Below, in pieces: positions 40,603 to 42,925 of a DNA stretch of 42,925 nucleotides; the stretch's first letter is position 1; the number at the start of each line of letters is the position of its first letter. The stretch lies in contig NZ_LGQW01000015.1 of assembly GCF_003116035.1 (NCBI RefSeq), positions 5,137,418-5,180,342 on the forward strand. The letters are read 5' to 3'. Under the pieces are notes generated by a model, which saw only the letters and a program-made list of their open reading frames with translations, was not told the DNA's origin and made no database searches. The DNA comes from Azospirillum sp. TSH64 (GTDB taxonomy: Bacteria; Pseudomonadota; Alphaproteobacteria; Azospirillales; Azospirillaceae). Made by a program: the position numbers and the translations under genes.

Positions 40603-42300
40603 TCAGCTTGCCGACTGCTGATCGGCGAGAGTCCGGTAATTGCCGTCGCGGTGGGCCTTCAGGCTGAGGTCCACCGCCGCGGCCTCGACCCCGGCGCTCC
40701 GCAGCACCAGGCCGGCCAGTTGCAGGCTGGCCTCCATGGTTTCCGGTACGATGGCGCTGGCTCCCGCACCCGCCAGTGCAGCACTCTGGCCCAGATCGTG
40801 GGCACGGGCGATGATCGGCAGAGTGGGGGCCGTGGCATGGATTGCCTCCACCGCGCGGTGGGCGGCGTCCGGCCGGTTCAGCGTAATGACGGCGGCCCGC
40901 GCCCGTTCGATCCCGGCGGCGCGCAACACCGTGCCCTGGCTGGCGTCGCCGTAATAGACCGGCAGCCCATCATGGCGTGCGGCGGCAATGCGCTGCGGTT
41001 CCAGATCCAATGCCACATAGGCGATGTTGTGCTCGGTCAGCAGCTTGGCGACCGCCTTGCCGACACGGCCATAGCCGCAGATCAGCACATGGCTTTTCAG
41101 ATCGCTGGTTTCGATGCCGAAGGCCTCGGCGCCCAGCCGTGCCTCGATCAACTGGGCAATGTGCTGGGCGACCGCCCCGATCGCCGGTGTCACCGCCATG
41201 CTGAGCGCCACCGAAGACGACAGCAGCAATCCGGTGTGGCCGTCCAGCACCGACAGGCCGACCGCCTTGCCGATCAGGACAAAGGCGAACTCGCCGCCCT
41301 GCGACAGCAGCAGCCCGATCCGGAGCGAGGTCGCCAGCCCCAGCCCCGACAGCCGGCAGAGCAGGAACAGCAGCAGGCTCTTGCCGACCAGCAAAGCGAC
41401 GGTCAGCGCCGCGATGGTCTGCGCCTCCACCGCCATCGCCGGCAGATCGAGCGACATGCCGACGGTCATGAAGAACAGGCCGAGCAGCAGGCCGCGGAAC
41501 GGCTCGATGTCCGCCTCGACCTGATGGCGGTAGGCGGTGTCGGCCAGCAGCATACCGGCGAGAAAGGCGCCCAGCGCCATCGACATGCCGGCTTCCGCCG
41601 TCAGCCAGCCGACCGCCAGCACCACGAACAGGTTGGTGGCGGTGAACAGCTCCGGATTGCCGGCCGAGGCGATGAAGCGATAGGCCGGCCGCACCACGAA
41701 CCGGCCCAGCAGCATGATGCCGAGGATTGCGGCCACCGCCTTCACCGCGGCGAGCGCCAGGGCCAGCGGAATGCTGGCGTCGGGATCGGCCAGCAGCGGC
41801 AGCAGGGTCAGCAGCGGCACCACCGCCAGATCCTGGAAGATCAGCACGGCCACGGAAATGCGGCCGAAGCGGGCGACCGTCTCGCCACGCTCCACCAGCA
41901 GCTTCAACACCGTTGCGGTCGAGGAGAAGGCCAGCATGCCGCCGACGATCAGCGCCGCCTCGGGCGCCAAGCCGAGCCACCAGGCGGCGACGCCGATGGC
42001 GGCGCTGGTCAGCCCGACCTGCATCAGCCCCAGGCCGAAGATGTAATGCCTCATGGCGCGCAGGCGCGAGACCGGCAGTTCCAGCCCGATGGCGAACAGC
42101 AGGAAGACGACGCCGAATTCCGACAGCACCTGCGGCACCGCGAGATCGACCACTGGACCCGGCGTGTGCGGACCCAGCATCGCGCCGGCCACCAGATATC
42201 CGAGTACCGCGGGAATGCGCAGAACCTGGAACAGCGGCACCACCAGAATCGCGGCCAGCAGCAGGAACAGGACGTCGAACAGAAGGGCGGGGTCGTGCAT
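40603..42300 (-). CDS. KefB-type monovalent cation:proton antiporter (CPA2)
   Basis: A 565-residue inner-membrane protein. About 380 residues of CPA2 membrane domain with 12-13 spans begin at ALLFDVLFLLLAAILVVPLF and include FLLFAIGLELPVSRLR near 77 and LLLSQGGEFAFVLIGKAVGL near 330. They are followed by a cytosolic Rossmann TrkA-N domain: HVLICGYGRVGKAVAKLL near 403 with DLEPQRIAAARHDGLPVYYGDA. KefB/KefC proteins export K+ in exchange for H+ and are gated by nucleotide or glutathione adducts at this domain. No KefG-like partner is adjacent, so KefB versus KefC is not settled. The ATG at 42300 is chosen because the first span follows it; the frame stays open to 42522 without a good ribosome binding site. 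Confidence 0.9.
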   Translation of the reverse strand: MHDPALLFDVLFLLLAAILVVPLFQVLRIPAVLGYLVAGAMLGPHTPGPVVDLAVPQVLSEFGVVFLLFAIGLELPVSRLRAMRHYIFGLGLMQVGLTSAAIGVAAWWLGLAPEAALIVGGMLAFSSTATVLKLLVERGETVARFGRISVAVLIFQDLAVVPLLTLLPLLADPDASIPLALALAAVKAVAAILGIMLLGRFVVRPAYRFIASAGNPELFTATNLFVVLAVGWLTAEAGMSMALGAFLAGMLLADTAYRHQVEADIEPFRGLLLGLFFMTVGMSLDLPAMAVEAQTIAALTVALLVGKSLLLFLLCRLSGLGLATSLRIGLLLSQGGEFAFVLIGKAVGLSVLDGHTGLLLSSSVALSMAVTPAIGAVAQHIAQLIEARLGAEAFGIETSDLKSHVLICGYGRVGKAVAKLLTEHNIAYVALDLEPQRIAAARHDGLPVYYGDASQGTVLRAAGIERARAAVITLNRPDAAHRAVEAIHATAPTLPIIARAHDLGQSAALAGAGASAIVPETMEASLQLAGLVLRSAGVEAAAVDLSLKAHRDGNYRTLADQQSAS

Positions 42301-42624
42301 GGCCGGATAGGAAGATTGGGGCAGGGGCGCCCCTGTATCGTCCCCCAGTTGCCTCTTCCGCAAGCGCGATGGCATCGGAAGGCGGCCATTTGCCGGCCGA
42401 CAGCAGAGCTTTACGCCGCCACAGGCGGGGTAAGGCAAAATCGCTATGCGGGTGCATTTTGTCCTGGACGGGTCGCAAAGGGCTGCGTATATACCCGGCC
42501 CTCGACCGGCCGCGTCCTTCACGAGAGCGAAGACGCCAAGGAACGAGACCCCGATGGATTGGGGCAGTTGCGTTTCTTCTCATTGCTTCGCCGACGCTTC
42601 GGTGGAGCAGCCGAAAAAAAGGGC
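42301..42624. other. Intergenic region upstream of the antiporter gene
   Basis: No convincing gene is seen. It holds small inverted repeats, CCGCC-ACA-GGCGG near 42414-42428 and CCCC/GGGG flanking GATGGATT near 42550-42565. The antiporter promoter should lie here on the minus strand but was not fixed by eye. Confidence 0.4.
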
Positions 42625-42653
42625 TTGACCCCTTCGGCTGAAAGAGATAGAAA
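42625..42653 (+). promoter_or_regulatory. Strong sigma-70-like promoter, possibly of an rRNA operon
   Basis: TTGACC (42625-42630), an exact 17-base spacer, then TAGAAA (42648-42653). It points rightward, out of the window, and no gene follows. If the sequence after 42698 is ribosomal spacer as suspected, this could be the promoter of an rRNA operon whose 16S gene is missing because of a faulty join. Confidence 0.45.
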
Positions 42654-42684
42654 AGTTGCCTGCCAGCGTGAGCCGACCGGTTTG

Positions 42685-42698
42685 CGCTCTTCCGATCT
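42685..42698 (+). other. Sequencing-adapter match (probable assembly artefact)
   Basis: CGCTCTTCCGATCT is identical to the last 14 bases of the Illumina read-1 adapter, and its last 13 bases are common to both adapter ends. A chance match of this length in 43 kb is unlikely (of order 1 in 3000). The DNA on either side seems unrelated, so this looks like untrimmed adapter inside a contig. Confidence 0.75.
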
Positions 42699-42925
42699 TA
42701 AAATGACGACGCATCAGGCCGGTTCACCGGATGATGGTTTGTCGTGATCGGGATGGATCTTGGACATTGTAGATCGTGAAGTCGAGAAGGGATGCGCAGG
42801 CGGCGGCAGTTGGTAGCCGTTGCGGCCTTGGGGTGTTGGTTCCCTGTTGGGGATCGGCACAATCGAGGATCGTCTGTGCATCTTTTGAGCAGAGAAACTG
42901 TATCAGTATCGACGTTTCAGGAGAT
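42699..42925 (+). other. Sequence resembling rRNA-operon internal spacer, probably misjoined
   Basis: These 227 bases hold no gene and have a different texture from the rest. Phrases such as TTGGACATTGTAGATCGTGA and AGAAGGGATGCGCAGGCGGC recall, from memory, the stretch between tRNA-Ala and 23S rRNA in alphaproteobacterial rRNA operons. No part of 16S, 23S or a tRNA is visible. Because the adapter match precedes it, its position here should not be trusted. Confidence 0.35.

Noticed and set aside
36666..42660. Shared 14-base string ATAGAAAAGTTGCC before sbp and near the window end
   Set aside because: A few shared 14-mers are expected by chance in a 43 kb window, and only one copy has a matching -35 box at the right distance.

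Overview
The window is GC-rich (by eye roughly two thirds G+C) and compact. Its gene content points to an alphaproteobacterium, most likely Azospirillum or a close Rhodospirillales relative: a DUF2336 protein, a PrtD/HlyD type I secretion pair, a NIT-ANTAR regulator, long paralogous glycosyltransferases, and GC-rich palindromic intergenic repeats. This placement is inferred from gene families and composition, not from a marker gene. No tRNA, complete rRNA, insertion sequence, prophage or CRISPR array was seen.

Layout. 1-2853: permease and ATPase of an Fe3+/aminoethylphosphonate-type ABC importer; its binding-protein gene is not in the window. 2854-3003: facing copies of a palindromic repeat. 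3004-4501 (minus): overlapping metallophosphoesterase and nucleotidyltransferase-like genes. 4682-6292: a glycosyltransferase whose paralogue lies 30 kb away at 34507-36135. 6437-7217: a promoter, a clear yybP-ykoY (Mn2+) riboswitch and the mntP exporter. 7333-8037: a helix-turn-helix protein of unknown role with an operator-like inverted repeat upstream. 8112-9326 (minus): FMN-dependent L-lactate dehydrogenase. 9445-9648 (minus): a small basic-tailed protein. 9916-11286: a nitrate/nitrite-sensing ANTAR antiterminator behind a hairpin-rich leader. 11292-14157 (minus): galE, a MarR-type regulator and a DUF2336 protein.

The core of the window (14705-29734) looks like one surface or secretion locus. 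It holds a type I secretion ABC transporter and membrane-fusion protein, strong terminators, a long AT-richer leader, and a 272-residue RTX protein made almost entirely of about 20 calcium-binding nonapeptides. Next come a GT2 glycosyltransferase, a SAM methyltransferase, a GT4 glycosyltransferase, a degenerate GT2 paralogue that has lost its catalytic motifs, a second GT4 enzyme, a polysaccharide pyruvyl transferase and a coiled-coil membrane-anchored protein. Several of these genes overlap by ATGA, so they are probably translated together. The likely job is export of an RTX protein together with synthesis or modification of a surface glycan. That the glycan decorates, or shares a matrix with, the RTX protein is a hypothesis.

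29859-33272 encodes an Mfd-family transcription-repair translocase. Two more glycan genes follow on the minus strand (33279-36135), then a 46-residue membrane protein. The sulfate importer sbp-cysT-cysW-cysA (36737-40596) follows an intergenic region with a possible three-way-junction RNA and a 10-C tract. A KefB-type cation/proton antiporter runs on the minus strand (40603-42300). The last 300 bases look unreliable: a strong promoter-like sequence is followed by an exact 14-base match to the 3' end of an Illumina adapter, then unrelated sequence resembling a ribosomal internal spacer. The window probably ends at a contig end with a chimeric join.
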